A DNA stretch of 64,000 nt from UBA2040 sp041674745 (GTDB lineage: Bacteria > Bacteroidota > Bacteroidia > Flavobacteriales_D > Crocinitomicaceae): contig JBAYVD010000002.1 in NCBI GenBank assembly GCA_041674745.1, positions 1 through 64,000 of the forward strand, in the 5' to 3' direction. This document shows, piece by piece, positions 9,366-19,308 of the stretch (the first letter of the stretch is position 1; every line of letters starts with the position of its first letter). The notes beneath the pieces were generated by a model that worked only from the letters and a program-made list of their open reading frames with translations, did no database searches and was not told where the DNA came from. The position numbers and the translations under genes are program-made.

Positions 9366-11492
9366 TTACTGTTTTATTTTTATCCAAGTTCCCTCTTTCA
9401 AACTTTCTATTGCCGCAAAAGAAGCCTTTGTTGTATTGACAATTTCATCCAAAGGAATGATGGGTTGCCCACCTTTTTTAATGGTTTCTACCAATTTTGA
9501 AAATTGATTGAAGTGTCCTTTGTCCTGACCAGAACTGGCACTACTAAATCCTTTGAAACCGTATCCTTTCAGTTTTCTCCAATTGTCCATCACCAAGGTT
9601 CGTTCTTGATGGTATACCTCCAATCGCTCCTTGGAATAAGATTTACTTCCGTTGGAAAAATAGTTGATTACTGCATTGGATCCATTTTCATATTTCAATA
9701 AAATACTCGCATTGTCTGTATTTTCTTCTGGGTTCGTCCCCATTGCATTCATGCAAACAGCCATTACTTTTGATCCGGCTAAGTAGGAACACAAATCAAT
9801 GTAATGACACGCTTCACCAATGATGCGACCTCCGCCAATTTCCATGTCGTGTACCCAAACATTAGCAGGAATGAATCCAGCATTCATGGTAGCAATAATG
9901 TTGATAGGTGTATTGGAATGACCCAAAAGTGATTTCATTTTTTCAGCCAAGGGAGCAAACCTTCTATTGAAGCCAACGGTAATCGTTTTCTGTTTTTTGC
10001 TATATTCTTCCAGAATAATATCTAATTCAGGTTGTGTGAGCGCCAGTGGTTTTTCTACAAATACGTGTTTGTCTGCCTCCAAGACTTCGGCAACCATTTT
10101 GGCGTGTGCATTGTGCCGTGTTGTAATCAAGACCAAATCCACTTCTTGGTCCTGCAATATCGCTTTGTAATCAGTCGTTGAGTTGGCAATTTTGAATTTT
10201 TTCGCTAAGGTCGTGCTCGATAATCCTCCCGAACTGGCAATGTATTTCACATTGGCTGCCGACTTTTTTAGAGATGGCAAAATCATAGCACTGGTAAAAT
10301 TACCAGCACCAATTATTCCCAAAACCCCTTTTTGGCCAGAAAAATTGTGAGCGGTAATTTCAATTACATTTTCCGCATTGGCTTTTTTCTCCGCATACTC
10401 AAGAATGGAAGCAATTGATTTGGAACCACTCATGTTGTTGTAGATACTTTCGAAATCATTCAGAGGGACGCGCTCTGTGATCAAGGATTTTACATCCAAT
10501 GATTGGTTAGCGATTGCATGAAGTACGGCTTCAAAATTTCTTTTTTCTGTCCAGCGAACATACCCGATTGGATAATCTTCTCCTCGTTGTTCATATTTTT
10601 CGTCATATCTGCCAGGTCCATAGGAACAAGACACTTGGAACGTCAGTTCTTTTTCAAAAAAATCTGCTCGACTGATGTCCAAACCGATAACACCTACCAA
10701 AACGATTCGTCCACGTTTACGTGACATTTTTGCTGCTTGGGATATAATTTCATTGCTTTTATTGGATGCTGTGATAATGACGGCATCGCAACCAATGCTT
10801 TCTGTGACACTCATGACGTATTTTATCGGGTCGATTCCTTCGCCCGGATTGATCGCATCAATTCCAAAGGATGTTGCCAATTCTACTTTCGCTTGGTCAT
10901 AGTCAAACCCAATTACTCGGCATCCATTGGCTTTCAACATTTGAGCGGTAATCAACCCAATTAAACCCAACCCTATGACAACAACCGTTTCTCCAAATGT
11001 TGGGTTAACCAGTCGAATGCCTTGTAATCCAATGGCTCCAATTACTGTAAAAGCAGCTTCTTCATCACTTACATTGTCCGGTATTTTTGCCACCAAATTT
11101 TTAGCAATGGAAACAAATTCGGCATGATGTCCATTTGACGCCACACGGTCACCGATTTTAAAATCTTCGACCCCTTTTCCGACTGCAATTACTTTACCAA
11201 CATTGCAATAGCCGAGCGGAAGAGGTTGACCTAGTTTGTTGAAAACTGCATTGATGGTTGGCTTTAAACCATCGGTTTTTATTTTGTTGATTACCTCCTT
11301 GACTTTATCCGGTTGTTGTTTTGCTTTTTGCAAATAGTTGGTTTTCCCAAACTCTACAAGCATTCGCTCCGTACCTAAAGACACCAAAGATCGACTTGTT
11401 TCGATCAATACTTGACCCGCTTTTACAACCGGTACAGGCACCTCTTCTAGTATCGTTTTTCCGTCCTTAAGGTCTTGAATAATTTGTTTCAT
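9366..11492 (-). CDS. Bi-domain oxidoreductase (ADH + Gfo/Idh/MocA fusion)
   Basis: This 708-aa protein fuses two dehydrogenase modules. The first, about 1-370, is a zinc-type alcohol dehydrogenase fold with cofactor region VVIGLGLIGLI near 170. The second, about 385-705, is a Gfo/Idh/MocA oxidoreductase with GIIGAGNF near 392 and the signature VEKPLALT near 475. Proteins with this architecture are recurrent in EPS clusters beside WecB and heparinase-like genes, as here. The substrate is unknown but is presumably a nucleotide sugar. It lies 5 nt from the HisF-like gene, so it is in the same operon. Confidence 0.88.
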   Translation of the reverse strand: MKQIIQDLKDGKTILEEVPVPVVKAGQVLIETSRSLVSLGTERMLVEFGKTNYLQKAKQQPDKVKEVINKIKTDGLKPTINAVFNKLGQPLPLGYCNVGKVIAVGKGVEDFKIGDRVASNGHHAEFVSIAKNLVAKIPDNVSDEEAAFTVIGAIGLQGIRLVNPTFGETVVVIGLGLIGLITAQMLKANGCRVIGFDYDQAKVELATSFGIDAINPGEGIDPIKYVMSVTESIGCDAVIITASNKSNEIISQAAKMSRKRGRIVLVGVIGLDISRADFFEKELTFQVSCSYGPGRYDEKYEQRGEDYPIGYVRWTEKRNFEAVLHAIANQSLDVKSLITERVPLNDFESIYNNMSGSKSIASILEYAEKKANAENVIEITAHNFSGQKGVLGIIGAGNFTSAMILPSLKKSAANVKYIASSGGLSSTTLAKKFKIANSTTDYKAILQDQEVDLVLITTRHNAHAKMVAEVLEADKHVFVEKPLALTQPELDIILEEYSKKQKTITVGFNRRFAPLAEKMKSLLGHSNTPINIIATMNAGFIPANVWVHDMEIGGGRIIGEACHYIDLCSYLAGSKVMAVCMNAMGTNPEENTDNASILLKYENGSNAVINYFSNGSKSYSKERLEVYHQERTLVMDNWRKLKGYGFKGFSSASSGQDKGHFNQFSKLVETIKKGGQPIIPLDEIVNTTKASFAAIESLKEGTWIKIKQ

Positions 11493-11497
11493 GAGTA

Positions 11498-12268
11498 TTA
11501 TTTGTAGAGTGATTTTCTTTCTTCTTTGTTTGGGTAACTGATTAATACAGCCCGGTATTTTCCTTTGAAAACAAAAAGACTGCCCGCCGCAGCGCCTATA
11601 ATGGTGAATTGATGAATGAGTTTTTTGATGTCGTCTAATGTTCCTGCACCGCCTAAAAGAGTGATTGGAACATCTGTTAAGTCACGAACAAATTCAGCTA
11701 AATTGGTATCGTACCCCTGCAGGGTTCCATCTCTGTCAATGGAATTGATGACGATTTCTCCAACTCCCAATTCATTTAATTCGATAAGGAGGTCCTTGAA
11801 TTTTGTCTTTACTTTTTCTTTGCCATTTTTGATATAAACATCATAGCCGCCGCCACCTAGTAATCCTCTCTTTTTCACATCAAGTACTACTACAACACTT
11901 TGATTGCCAACTTCAGCACCCATTTCATTCAGTAACTTTGTATTTAGGATTGCAGCTGTACTCAAGGCTACTTTTTCAGCCCCTAAGGCTATTATTTTTT
12001 TAGCTTGGTCAACTGTTGTAACACCACCGCCATAACAAAAAGGCATGCGACATTCAATAGCTAGGTTTTTAATCATTTCAAAGTCGGGTCCTCTTCCTTC
12101 AACGGTGGCATCGATGTCGAGCACCATCAACTCATCCACTTCCTTTTCGTTGAATATTTTAACAGCATTGATTGGATCCCCAACATATTTTGGGTCCTTG
12201 AAGTTAACGGTTTTAACCAATCCTTTTTTGTGAACGAGTAAACACGGTATAATTCTGGATCTTAACAT
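11498..12268 (-). CDS. HisF-like glycosyl amidation protein (WbuZ/HisF2 type)
   Basis: This 256-aa TIM-barrel protein is homologous to imidazole glycerol phosphate synthase HisF. The start reads IPCLLVHKKGLVKT, whereas true HisF has IPCLDV, so catalytic Asp11 is Leu. The second catalytic position is kept (VVVLDVKKRG, about 130). Loss of Asp11 fits the version in O-antigen clusters, where the barrel passes ammonia from HisH to a sugar amidotransferase rather than making histidine precursors. HisH-like and WbpG-like partners are the next two genes upstream. Confidence 0.88.
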   Translation of the reverse strand: MLRSRIIPCLLVHKKGLVKTVNFKDPKYVGDPINAVKIFNEKEVDELMVLDIDATVEGRGPDFEMIKNLAIECRMPFCYGGGVTTVDQAKKIIALGAEKVALSTAAILNTKLLNEMGAEVGNQSVVVVLDVKKRGLLGGGGYDVYIKNGKEKVKTKFKDLLIELNELGVGEIVINSIDRDGTLQGYDTNLAEFVRDLTDVPITLLGGAGTLDDIKKLIHQFTIIGAAAGSLFVFKGKYRAVLISYPNKEERKSLYK

Positions 12269-12270
12269 AT

Positions 12271-12885
12271 TTACAATTTTGCAAAGTTTTCAAGCAACTG
12301 AATACCATTGCTGTGACTTTTTTCAGGATGAAATTGCATTCCGTAGATATTATCTCTGAACACGGAAGAAGTGAATTGATTTCCGTATTCAGACGTAGCT
12401 AAAACATTGTCCTGATTGGCACATTCATAGTAATAACTATGAACAAAATAAAATCCTTGATTTTCATCCATGTTTTGAAAGATCAAATGGTCATTTAACG
12501 GTTTCACTGTGTTCCAACCCATGTGTGGTAAATAGGGTTTTTGAGTAAAATTTGAAACATCAAATTTTTTCACCTTTCCTTCAATCCAACCCAAACCATT
12601 CAATTGACCTTCTTCACTTGAGTTCGCCATTATTTGCATACCAACGCAAATTCCAAGTATGTCTTTCTTTTGGTTCAGGACAAGCTCATCCAATTCTTCT
12701 TTCAGTCCAGATTCTAATAATTGCTTCATCGTGGCGTCAAATGCACCAACTCCAGGGAGAATAAGTTTGTCAACGGTTTTCAAATCAACCGGATTTGTAA
12801 TGATTTTTGTTGGAATATTCAGCTGGTTATAAATGTTGGCAATCGCTTGAATGTTCCCAGATCCATAGTTTACTATCCCAATCAT
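12271..12885 (-). CDS. HisH-like glutamine amidotransferase subunit
   Basis: This 204-aa class I glutaminase has nucleophile Cys in GICVGMQ near 80, catalytic His and Glu in QFHPEKS near 185, and oxyanion region PGVGAFD near 45. It would release ammonia from glutamine for the neighbouring sugar amidation step. It overlaps the WbpG-like gene by 4 nt and sits 2 nt from the HisF-like gene, so the three form a tight translational unit. With no other his genes nearby, a role in histidine synthesis is unlikely. Confidence 0.9.
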   Translation of the reverse strand: MIGIVNYGSGNIQAIANIYNQLNIPTKIITNPVDLKTVDKLILPGVGAFDATMKQLLESGLKEELDELVLNQKKDILGICVGMQIMANSSEEGQLNGLGWIEGKVKKFDVSNFTQKPYLPHMGWNTVKPLNDHLIFQNMDENQGFYFVHSYYYECANQDNVLATSEYGNQFTSSVFRDNIYGMQFHPEKSHSNGIQLLENFAKL

Positions 12886-14021
12886 CTTTTACCTCCTTTT
12901 TCTTTGCCTAACATGCGCATCACCTTGGCACCTATGTTGTAAATGTTCTCTTGTGATTTATAGTCTTTGTAAGTCTTGTTAGGTGCATCCATGTAGCTTT
13001 GTAGCTCGGAAACGGTAATTCCTAATTTTGTTGCAATGTATTCAAAATCCTGCTGTATTGTTTCTGGATCATAAGCCGGTGAAGCCAATTGTTTAAGGGC
13101 ATCTTCTCTTGTCATTTGATTGGTAAGAATCAAACTAGAATATTGAACTTTTCGGGTGTCAAATCCAAATTTCTTTGGCAACCAATACGCTTCGTAAAAA
13201 CGAGTAAATCTTGATTCAAAGTGTTTTTGAGGATATTTTTGATATCCAAATTTATCTACCAAAAATTGCATGGCTTCATCTTTGTTGTAGGGCACGAAAT
13301 CCAAAGGACGAATCAATTGGATGCCTTTTATGTAAGGAAGGTATACCTTATGCCACAATACATTTGTAACAGGATAGTCTTTTAATTTACCCGTACCGTG
13401 CTTTTTGTAAATGTCCCTTAATTGAATGGAGTCTGATTGATAATACATCCATTCCAAAGGATTTCGCACACATTCCGTAGAATAGTTTCCACCTGTCAGA
13501 ATGTACTTGATTTTGTGTTTTGATGCAAATTTGTACATGGTTGCAAAGAATGCATGGTCTTGCGGAACATCAATATGGGGAACACCAGATTTGAAAAAAG
13601 CCAATTGAAGGTCTTTTATTTCTTCCCAATTGATTACTTCTGTGTATAAATCAAGGCCCAAGCCATCGACTAAACGTTCAATATTGTTGACGGCAATTTG
13701 GGAGTTCCATCCCGCATCAACGTGAAAAACCAACGGTCGAAGACCAAATTGTTCTTTCATGACATAGAGTAGGTAGGAGCTATCAATCCCGCCACTCATG
13801 CCCATCAAACAATCAAAATCTTTGCCTTGACCTTCTTTTTTGATTTTATCAATGGTAGCTTGCAATTCTTTTCGACCACGTTCATCCGTGTGCCAAAAAG
13901 GCTGTATGTCTCTGAAAAAAGTGGTGCAATGATCACAAACCCCGTTCTCATCAAAAGTGATTTTTGAGTCGGTAGTGTCCATGACACAGTTGCTACAGAT
14001 TTTAGTGATTTGGTTATTCAT
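12882..14021 (-). CDS. N-acetyl sugar amidotransferase (WbpG/PseA-like)
   Basis: This 379-aa PP-loop ATPase has a pyrophosphate-binding motif GMSGGIDSSYLLY near 75-88 and an N-terminal zinc-type pair of CxxC motifs (CSNC at 9-12, CDHC near 29-32). In Pseudomonas WbpG works with HisH2 and HisF2 to turn an N-acetyl group on a sugar into an acetamidino group. The gene order here is WbpG-HisH-HisF, which strongly supports that module. Its ATG lies inside the end of the upstream glycosyltransferase. Confidence 0.9.
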   Translation of the reverse strand: MNNQITKICSNCVMDTTDSKITFDENGVCDHCTTFFRDIQPFWHTDERGRKELQATIDKIKKEGQGKDFDCLMGMSGGIDSSYLLYVMKEQFGLRPLVFHVDAGWNSQIAVNNIERLVDGLGLDLYTEVINWEEIKDLQLAFFKSGVPHIDVPQDHAFFATMYKFASKHKIKYILTGGNYSTECVRNPLEWMYYQSDSIQLRDIYKKHGTGKLKDYPVTNVLWHKVYLPYIKGIQLIRPLDFVPYNKDEAMQFLVDKFGYQKYPQKHFESRFTRFYEAYWLPKKFGFDTRKVQYSSLILTNQMTREDALKQLASPAYDPETIQQDFEYIATKLGITVSELQSYMDAPNKTYKDYKSQENIYNIGAKVMRMLGKEKGGKR

Positions 14022-15144
14022 TAAACTTAATATTTTTTAAAATAACATTTTGATATTGAATGTATGCTTCTTCCCATGTTGAAAAGTTACTCAATTTGGC
14101 GATTGCCTCTTTTTTTAAAGTTATTTTTTCGTTGTCGTTTGTATAAACTGAATTCAACTGCAAAATAATATCCGCAACGTCAAAGGGATTGAAATACTTA
14201 GCAGCTTTTCCACAAACAACTTTTGCAAAATCCAAATCAGAAGTGAAAATTGGGATGCCATGATACATTGCTTCTACATAAGTACCAGAAAAAGATTCCA
14301 AAAGTGTAGGCATCAGTAAGCCGTCACATTGAATATAAAGCGATGGAACATAATCCATTTTAACAGCACCAACGTTAATGATAATTTTTTGAAGATTTAA
14401 TTTGACAATATCACGAAGAAATTTTTTAGCTGCTTTGTCTTGGGACTCATCTATAGTAGTTATGATATTATAATTTAAACCTTGTCTTTTTATTTCTTGA
14501 GCAAGTGGTATGAAGATTTCAATGTTTTTATGTGGGTAATAATGTGTTAAATAGACCAAATTGATTCCTTTAGGTAAATTGAAATTGAAATTATTTTCAC
14601 CCCTTAAATTTTCAACTGAAACAGCATTATTTATTATTTCTACTTTTTTTAAACTGTATAAATTAACTAATCGCGCTTTCATCACCTTATTTTGTGAAAT
14701 CACAATATCTACATACTTTAAATATTTTTTAAAAAAATGCAACTTAAATTTTCGTTTGAAATAATCATGAAATTTCATTTTTTTCCAGACGATACTTTTA
14801 GGATATACAGCGTAAGACCAGTCAAATAATAAAACTTGATATTCTTTCGTCGCAATAGGAATATCAGCTAAATTAAAAATGGTAGTAATTTTGTATTTAA
14901 CAATTAGTTTGTTGAGCAAATATCCGTAGGTTATCGGAAGAAGTACATTTTTTTTGAAGTATTTATTAATATCGATTATATTGATAAATTGATTTTGATA
15001 TTTCAGATAATCTCTCTTGTCGGGAGTTAGCACTAAATACAAATTTTCGCAATTATTCTTATGAAGACAATTCAAGTAATTATTCAAAATACTCTTACCT
15101 CCACCTGTCTTGGCATTTAAGCCATTTATTAAAATGATTTTCAA
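14014..15144 (-). CDS. GT4-like glycosyltransferase
   Basis: This is a GT-B glycosyltransferase of about 376 aa. The N-terminus KIILINGLNAKTGGGKS and the C-terminal LMPTLLESFSGTYVEAMYHGIPIF region (EA...GIP, donor-binding E-x7-E type) are diagnostic. No ATG fits the N-terminus. The best start is the TTG at 15144, which overlaps the TGA stop of the upstream gene as TTGA; a TTG at 15195 would add an unlikely extension. The gene is visibly AT-rich, like its upstream neighbours. Confidence 0.8.
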   Translation of the reverse strand: MKIILINGLNAKTGGGKSILNNYLNCLHKNNCENLYLVLTPDKRDYLKYQNQFINIIDINKYFKKNVLLPITYGYLLNKLIVKYKITTIFNLADIPIATKEYQVLLFDWSYAVYPKSIVWKKMKFHDYFKRKFKLHFFKKYLKYVDIVISQNKVMKARLVNLYSLKKVEIINNAVSVENLRGENNFNFNLPKGINLVYLTHYYPHKNIEIFIPLAQEIKRQGLNYNIITTIDESQDKAAKKFLRDIVKLNLQKIIINVGAVKMDYVPSLYIQCDGLLMPTLLESFSGTYVEAMYHGIPIFTSDLDFAKVVCGKAAKYFNPFDVADIILQLNSVYTNDNEKITLKKEAIAKLSNFSTWEEAYIQYQNVILKNIKFNE

Positions 15145-16178
15145 TGTAATTCTATGGCGTTTATAAAACCTTGGGCCATGTTTTCGATAGTGCAATTTTC
15201 AGTATAGTATCTAAATGCATTTTCTCCCATGTCACTAGCGAGTTTCTTTGTGTTAATAATTAGCAGTATTTTTTCTTTTAATGACTCAATTGAATCATCA
15301 CATAAAAAGCCATTATAATTGTTTATTATATTCGTTATTTCACCTCCGGATATAGCATTCTTTTTCGTTATAAAGGGTACGCCATAACCTAAAGATTGCA
15401 GAACAGAAAGTCCTGCTTGACCAAACGAAACACTTACAAAAGCTTTCCTGTAAAACTCAATGAGATCTTTATTTGATGTAATCTTACCTTTGAAAATCAC
15501 TCTGCTTTGTATTTTAAAACTATCTACCAGATCAATCAAATTTTGTTTTTCGTAACCAGTTCCAATTATTATTAGAATAATAGATGGAGGTAATCTATCT
15601 AAACTTTCATGAAAGGCCTTTATTAAAACAGAAAGTTCTTTTCTGCTGTCAAGACTACCTACAAATAATATCGAATTTTTATTTTTTTCGGTAAAACACT
15701 CATACCTTTCTCCAACATCAAAAGTATTATTAGCAACAATTAAATTTTGCGGTTTTACTCCTCTTTCTATAAGATTATTTTTTTCTGCTTCGGAATAAAT
15801 AATACTTTTTACATTTTTGTTTGAAAAATAAATTTTAAGACCATTAGCAATTTTATTTTTTGTAAGCCATTGTCCCCACCAAATGAATTTTGTTTGACTA
15901 GGTCTTAAATAAAATGCTAAAAAATTATTAAACCAATGCAAGTCGAACATGGTAATGATAACGTCGTAGTCTTTTTTAATTTCTGAAAGTACTTGATATT
16001 GAAAATAAAAAAATAAAACTTTACGCTTTTTAGTTATTATTTCATGGTAGTTATCGGTTTCATCAACAGATATTTCACCTGAATGGATTACGGTTATTAA
16101 GTAATCTTTTGACAACTCGTTATAAAGTGCTTTTCGGTAGTGTAATATTTTGTTTTGGATAATTAAAATCTTTTTCAT
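15141..16178 (-). CDS. GT4 glycosyltransferase
   Basis: This 345-aa GT-B protein has KKILIIQNKILHYRKALYNELS at the N-terminus, acceptor side. The donor-binding half contains SILFVGSLDSRKELSVL near 170 and FGQAGLSVLQSLGYGVPF near 255. It probably adds one residue of the repeat unit at the cytoplasmic face. The coding sequence is AT-rich with many Lys and Asn codons, as is common for exchangeable serotype genes. Confidence 0.82.
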   Translation of the reverse strand: MKKILIIQNKILHYRKALYNELSKDYLITVIHSGEISVDETDNYHEIITKKRKVLFFYFQYQVLSEIKKDYDVIITMFDLHWFNNFLAFYLRPSQTKFIWWGQWLTKNKIANGLKIYFSNKNVKSIIYSEAEKNNLIERGVKPQNLIVANNTFDVGERYECFTEKNKNSILFVGSLDSRKELSVLIKAFHESLDRLPPSIILIIIGTGYEKQNLIDLVDSFKIQSRVIFKGKITSNKDLIEFYRKAFVSVSFGQAGLSVLQSLGYGVPFITKKNAISGGEITNIINNYNGFLCDDSIESLKEKILLIINTKKLASDMGENAFRYYTENCTIENMAQGFINAIELH

Positions 16179-16186
16179 CGCAGAAT

Positions 16187-17380
16187 TTAATACTGTTTTA
16201 TTTTACTTTTTAATATATGAACATGTGCTAAAATAACAAACAACATACTCGTAAATTCAGCTGTAAGGAAGGTAACATAAAACATATTGTAAACTAAGAA
16301 AAGTATTAAATATAAAAGCATTAGGTATAAGGTAACCTTTGTTTGAGTATCAGTTCTTTTTACTAGTTTGATTGTTTTCCTAAACATTGAAATAAAAAAA
16401 GAAAAATAAACAAGTAGGCCGATTAATCCATAATTCACAAATATTTCAGTGTATGTATTATGTGAAAAACTTCCTTTTTCTATCATTTTTGGTGTTTGTG
16501 CGTAATTACCGGCACCGATACCAATTATTGGGCTTGTTAAGCCTATTTCAATTGCTTTTCTTATGTGAAAAGATCTTGGACTTTCTTTTTCCTCCAATTG
16601 ATTAAAACGATCCATTACTATACTATTTTTTACATAATTTGTGTATGAATAGGATGCCAAATACGCACCAGTCGAAATAAGAAGAATAAATACAAATCCC
16701 TTTTTTACTTTTGTTTCAGTTGCAACATAATAAATTATGAAAAAGCCAATTATTACCAAAAGAGATAAAATAATAAATGAACCCCTACTACCAGAAACAA
16801 TTACAATATAAAAAGAAAAGAAGATAATAGGCAGTAAGAAAATTAAAGCAATCAACTTGTTTTTTTTCAATTGTGCATAAATTATTAAACAAGCAAATAA
16901 ACCATTGAAAATATAGTATCCATAACTATTGGCGTTTAACAGCCCATCATCGATTCGTGTATCTTGATTAAGATTAAGACCAGAAAAAATAACGAATGAA
17001 AATAATAAAATTAATGTAATTATAAAAGAATAATATACTATTTGGAGATTGTGAATTGAAATTATTGAATATGACATTACCGCTAACGAAAATATGAGCA
17101 CAATAAGAAATTTACTTTGTGTCAATATAGCAGCTTCCAAATATTTAGCGTAAAAAATAGAAATACTAGCCCAACCAAAAAATAACAAATAATACCTAAT
17201 TGGTTTTAGATTTCCAATATATTTAATTCTTTTTGGTTGAGTCAGAAATGACTTTAAAAAAAATAAGGGAATTAAAATAACAGTGGCAAATCTACCTAAC
17301 TCTAATGCGGGTAATAAAAAAGTGGATAAAATTATCACTGCGAAAATGAATAAATCAGATAATGAAAAAGATTTATTCAC
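16187..17380 (-). CDS. wzy: O-antigen/EPS polymerase, Wzy/Wzy_C family
   Basis: This 397-aa polytopic membrane protein has roughly ten hydrophobic segments and a large periplasmic loop (about 235-305). The family motif SGSRGSFI near 190 and GIGAGNYAQ near 288 match O-antigen ligase/polymerase proteins. It would polymerise lipid-linked repeat units in the periplasm. The start codon is GTG and overlaps the upstream TGA as GTGA. Sequence alone cannot separate polymerase from ligase, but the Wzx, Wza and Wzc neighbours favour polymerase. Confidence 0.82.
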   Translation of the reverse strand: MNKSFSLSDLFIFAVIILSTFLLPALELGRFATVILIPLFFLKSFLTQPKRIKYIGNLKPIRYYLLFFGWASISIFYAKYLEAAILTQSKFLIVLIFSLAVMSYSIISIHNLQIVYYSFIITLILLFSFVIFSGLNLNQDTRIDDGLLNANSYGYYIFNGLFACLIIYAQLKKNKLIALIFLLPIIFFSFYIVIVSGSRGSFIILSLLVIIGFFIIYYVATETKVKKGFVFILLISTGAYLASYSYTNYVKNSIVMDRFNQLEEKESPRSFHIRKAIEIGLTSPIIGIGAGNYAQTPKMIEKGSFSHNTYTEIFVNYGLIGLLVYFSFFISMFRKTIKLVKRTDTQTKVTLYLMLLYLILFLVYNMFYVTFLTAEFTSMLFVILAHVHILKSKIKQY

Positions 17381-18621
17381 GAGAAGGATTTTTTAATTGG
17401 TCCATTAGATAATAAAGCATTGCATAATTTTTTATAGTTGTTATTTGAATTAAAGTTTAATTTCCAATTATTATATGACTCTTCTTTTTTATCATTCCAT
17501 TCGCTTGACCATATTTGTTCAATGGCATTGGCAAGTGCATTTAATTCAAGATCATTAGGCAACAATATACCATTTGTGTCATTAACAATCTCTTTCGTTG
17601 CCCCTGCGTCGGTTGCAATACATGGTATTCCATATGCCATTGCTTCCATTAGGCTTACAGGGAGACCTTCATATTTGCTCACATTAATAAAAGCATCAAT
17701 AGATTGTTGTTTATAATATGATAGGATTTCAATGTTTTCAACTCTTCCTGAAAAAGTTACAGATATTGTCTTGAATTTTTTCTGTTTAACTTTATTTAGT
17801 AATTTGTTTAACTCCGGACCATCACCAAAATGAGTCCAATCTAGTGGACGGCCATCGAGTAATTTTAGAGCATCGATAATTAAGTCCACTCTTTTAAGAG
17901 GGATTAGATTCGAACACGAAACAATTTTTACTTTTTTATTAATTTTATTAATTTCTTTAAAGAAAGGTAAGCCTGAGACACCTAATCTCGATACAATAAT
18001 TTTATTTGGTTCGATGTTATATTGCCATTGCAGATATTCGGACAGATGATTGGATATTGGTAAGATAAAATGTACTTTATTAAATAAGATTTTTCGTAAA
18101 GGTATATACCCACTTGATCTGTCCAAATATGCTTCTCCACCATGTAATCTCATAAAGTAAATGTTACCATTATTTTGATTTAAATTCAAGAGACAATAAG
18201 CCCACCCTGTTCCCCAGTAAAAGTAAAAAGTAGTATTGTTTTTATCTCGAATATTTTTAAAAGCTTTTGAGTGATGTGTTGCATTATAGTCAACAAATGT
18301 CAAAAACCAACTTATAAAATGACCTCGTTTTTTGTATAATTTAAATTTGTAAAAATCTTTAAGAAATGCTCCTGTATTAGCACCATTAAACATCCCTAAA
18401 ATTGAATAAATTATTCTTATAAATTTATTCAACGGAAGAGCAGGTTTATGAACAATTACATTTTCAGGAACAATCCTGCAAGATATGTCTTTGTTATTAT
18501 AATAATGTGGGAAAATTTCCACTTTATTAAATGATTTTGATAAATAAATTATTTCTGTTTCAAGATAAGTTTCTTTTTTTCCGTAAGGAAAACTTGCTGT
18601 AAATAAAACTAAGGTCCCCAT
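17377..18621 (-). CDS. GT4 glycosyltransferase
   Basis: This 414-aa GT-B protein has LVLFTASFPYGKKETYLETE at the N-terminus. In the C-terminal half it has KIVSCSNLIPLKRVDLII near 222 and SKYEGLPVSLMEAMAYGIP near 320, the classical GT4 donor-site E-x7-E region. It overlaps the polymerase by 4 nt and the acetyltransferase stop by 1 nt (TAATG), so it is in the same transcript. The sugar is unknown. Confidence 0.87.
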   Translation of the reverse strand: MGTLVLFTASFPYGKKETYLETEIIYLSKSFNKVEIFPHYYNNKDISCRIVPENVIVHKPALPLNKFIRIIYSILGMFNGANTGAFLKDFYKFKLYKKRGHFISWFLTFVDYNATHHSKAFKNIRDKNNTTFYFYWGTGWAYCLLNLNQNNGNIYFMRLHGGEAYLDRSSGYIPLRKILFNKVHFILPISNHLSEYLQWQYNIEPNKIIVSRLGVSGLPFFKEINKINKKVKIVSCSNLIPLKRVDLIIDALKLLDGRPLDWTHFGDGPELNKLLNKVKQKKFKTISVTFSGRVENIEILSYYKQQSIDAFINVSKYEGLPVSLMEAMAYGIPCIATDAGATKEIVNDTNGILLPNDLELNALANAIEQIWSSEWNDKKEESYNNWKLNFNSNNNYKKLCNALLSNGPIKKSFS

Positions 18622-19175
18622 TAGTTTCTTATCTTAATTAAGATTGAAGGATTACCTCCAACTATGCTATACTCTGAGAAATTTTTTGTTAATACGCATC
18701 CCGCAGCAATAATTGAACCTTTTTTTATTGTTTTTCCAGGTAAAATCATCACGTTTCTTCCTATCCATACGTCATCCTCGATTATTACAGGGGCACTATC
18801 TTTAATTCCTTGACTTCTCATAGGAACATTTATTGAATCAAAATTATGATTCATATGGAAAATGAAAACTTCAGGTGCCATCATGACATCATTACCTATT
18901 TTAATGTTTGGAGGTATATGGGAATACCTTCCAATCCCAGAATTATTTCCAATTTCAACATTTAAACCATTTCCAAAAGAAGCTTTCCTTTCAATGTTTA
19001 CGTTATTCCCACAACTTTTAAAAATTCTCTTACAACATAAATATCTTAGTTTGCGACTTGGTTTACCAAAAATTGGAAATGAACTGTTCGGAAGATATGT
19101 GCAAAAACCGTAATATACAATTAGACAAATTAATTGTACAAGAGAAATTTGATTGCCATTGATTTTTATTTTCAT
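18621..19175 (-). CDS. Hexapeptide-repeat O-acetyltransferase
   Basis: This 184-aa left-handed beta-helix acyltransferase is of the serine/maltose O-acetyltransferase kind. Isoleucine-patch repeats run from about 55 to 170 (VEIGNNSGIGRYS, VIIEDDVWIGRNVMIL, GSIIAAGCVLTKN). The catalytic His is likely in FIFHMNHNFDS near 108. It probably acetylates a sugar of the repeat unit. It sits between the flippase and a glycosyltransferase, 134 bp downstream of the flippase. Confidence 0.85.
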   Translation of the reverse strand: MKIKINGNQISLVQLICLIVYYGFCTYLPNSSFPIFGKPSRKLRYLCCKRIFKSCGNNVNIERKASFGNGLNVEIGNNSGIGRYSHIPPNIKIGNDVMMAPEVFIFHMNHNFDSINVPMRSQGIKDSAPVIIEDDVWIGRNVMILPGKTIKKGSIIAAGCVLTKNFSEYSIVGGNPSILIKIRN

Positions 19176-19308
19176 TTTTGCTACACTTAAATATTGCCAA
19201 AAATAGGTTCAAAAAATTTTGTGTTCAGTATTCACTAACCTCTTATTTTTATAATTTTCAACATTGAATCATTAACTTAACAAAAATCCAGCAAATTTTT
19301 TGAACTTT

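Noticed and set aside
11498..12885. Histidine biosynthesis hisF/hisH
   Set aside because: The HisF-like protein lacks Asp11, no other his genes are nearby, and the WbpG-like partner is adjacent, so it is the sugar amidation version.
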